The translations under genes were made by a program, and so were the position numbers. Under the pieces are notes generated by a model. The model searched no databases. It saw nothing but the letters and a program-made list of their open reading frames with translations, and was not told the origin of the DNA. From NCBI RefSeq assembly GCF_001434395.1, contig NZ_AZFS01000046.1, positions 1 to 64,000 on the forward strand: a stretch of DNA of 64,000 bases, written 5' to 3'. This document shows, one piece after another, positions 63,312-64,000 of the stretch. This DNA comes from Levilactobacillus hammesii DSM 16381 (lineage in GTDB: Bacteria > Bacillota > Bacilli > Lactobacillales > Lactobacillaceae). Every line of letters starts with the position of its first letter. Positions within the stretch are counted from its first letter, which is position 1.

Positions 63312-64000
63312 ATGGAAAAAATTTCACGGCAACGACTGTGGCAAAATACGGGGCTTGCGTGGGGGATCGGCTTGATGGTGGTCTCGGCGGTCTTCATGTA
63401 TTGGCACGTGACGCCATTTGGGAACCACAGCTTGATGATGAGTGACATGGGGACCCAGTATATTCCGTTATTAACCGCACTACGTCACGCGCTGCGGTAT
63501 CAGGTCTTTCATTTCTATACGTTCTCTGCGTCCTTAGGGAGCGGTCTGGTGCCCATGGTGGCCTATTATCTGTTGAGTCCCTTTAATCTACTCGTTGTGT
63601 TCTTTGGTGCCTCACAGATTCCAATCGCGGCGAGCGTGATTATCATGGTAAAGATTGCGACGATTGCGGCGACCATGACCTGGTACCTGCAAAAGCATTT
63701 TCACACCACGCGGCGCATGACCGTGGTCTTCGCTCTGGCGTTTAGCTTCTGTGGTTTCGTGGCGGTGAACGACTTTGACTTGATGTGGCTGGATTCGCTC
63801 GTGTTATTGCCCTTGGTAGCGGCTGGCCTAGATAGCCTAGTGACTGATGGCCGACCGGTGCTCTTTTTCGGTAGCTTATTAGCCAGTATTTTGACAAATT
63901 ATTATTTGGGCTACATGACCTGCCTGTTCAGCGTCCTGTATTTTGCCTATGTCTTATACAATTGGTCGGGGCGCACCGGTGGCATTCGGCACTGGGGGAA
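63312..64000 (+). CDS. YfhO-family multi-span membrane glycosyltransferase, 3' end outside window
   Basis: At least 229 residues of a large polytopic protein with many helices. SDMGTQYIPLLTALRHAL in the first extracytoplasmic loop has the acidic residues of GT-C/YfhO enzymes, followed by LGSGLVPMVAYYLLSPFNLLV and FDLMWLDSLVLLPLVAAGLD, typical of YfhO. In Bacillus and Listeria such proteins transfer sugars from C55-P-sugar made by CsbB-type enzymes to lipoteichoic or wall teichoic acid. GAGGGGGA precedes ATG 63312. The gene runs off the window. Confidence 0.88.
   Translation, partial: MEKISRQRLWQNTGLAWGIGLMVVSAVFMYWHVTPFGNHSLMMSDMGTQYIPLLTALRHALRYQVFHFYTFSASLGSGLVPMVAYYLLSPFNLLVVFFGASQIPIAASVIIMVKIATIAATMTWYLQKHFHTTRRMTVVFALAFSFCGFVAVNDFDLMWLDSLVLLPLVAAGLDSLVTDGRPVLFFGSLLASILTNYYLGYMTCLFSVLYFAYVLYNWSGRTGGIRHWG

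Overview
The window is a chromosomal segment of a Gram-positive lactic acid bacterium of the family Lactobacillaceae, most likely from the Levilactobacillus/Lactiplantibacillus side of the family. The evidence is the gene content (PepC, DtpT, the gltX-cysS-mrnC-rlmB-rae1-sigH-rpmG-secE-nusG-rplKAJL run), an LPQTxE-type sortase signal, strong AGGAGG ribosome binding sites, frequent TTG/GTG starts and a GC content near 50 %. Species assignment is inference. No phage, complete insertion sequence or CRISPR array was seen.

Layout. 1-4.3 kb: tRNA genes (Asn partial, Thr, Tyr, Gln), an orphan lactose-family PTS IIB/IIA pair, the peptide transporter DtpT and a metallophosphoesterase. 4.5-11.1 kb: a 1,185-residue cell-wall-anchored leucine-rich-repeat protein, then an S9 peptidase and proC. 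11.7-18 kb: nagA with its GntR regulator behind a promoter with a dre-type operator, a GNAT enzyme convergent with a TagA-family glycosyltransferase, and the NAD salvage pair pncB-nadE. 18.6-26.5 kb: tex-sprT-thrB, tRNA-Leu, a MATE exporter, a HAD phosphatase, a mannose-type IIA and a CPBP protease. 26.6-29.8 kb: three minus-strand c-di-GMP genes (two paralogous membrane GGDEF proteins and a stand-alone EAL protein). 30.8-45 kb: an LCP cell-wall ligase, two transporters, phosphoglycerate mutase, a serine hydrolase, a GntP permease with glycerate kinase, a secreted protein, pepC, an aldo/keto reductase, a 32-residue membrane peptide and rpiA. 45-58.5 kb: the conserved information-processing run from dut and radA to rplL. 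58.6-64 kb: a membrane protein, a two-component system, and a GT2 / PAP2 / YfhO cluster that probably decorates cell-wall polymers with sugar and runs off the window end.

The most unusual signal is a family of four dispersed intergenic elements of about 430-480 bp (11151-11629 on the minus strand; 18014-18478, about 30172-30650 and 53659-about 54085 on the plus strand). They encode no credible protein. All four can be folded into the same nested architecture, and stems change sequence between copies while pairing is kept. Specific mismatches (a T-T and an A-G) and one hairpin loop are constant. Departures from Watson-Crick pairing in several stems are G-U type on one strand and would be A-C on the other. 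This suggests a large structured RNA, spread as a repeat, whose sense strand can be read from the sequence. Whether it is already catalogued cannot be determined here.
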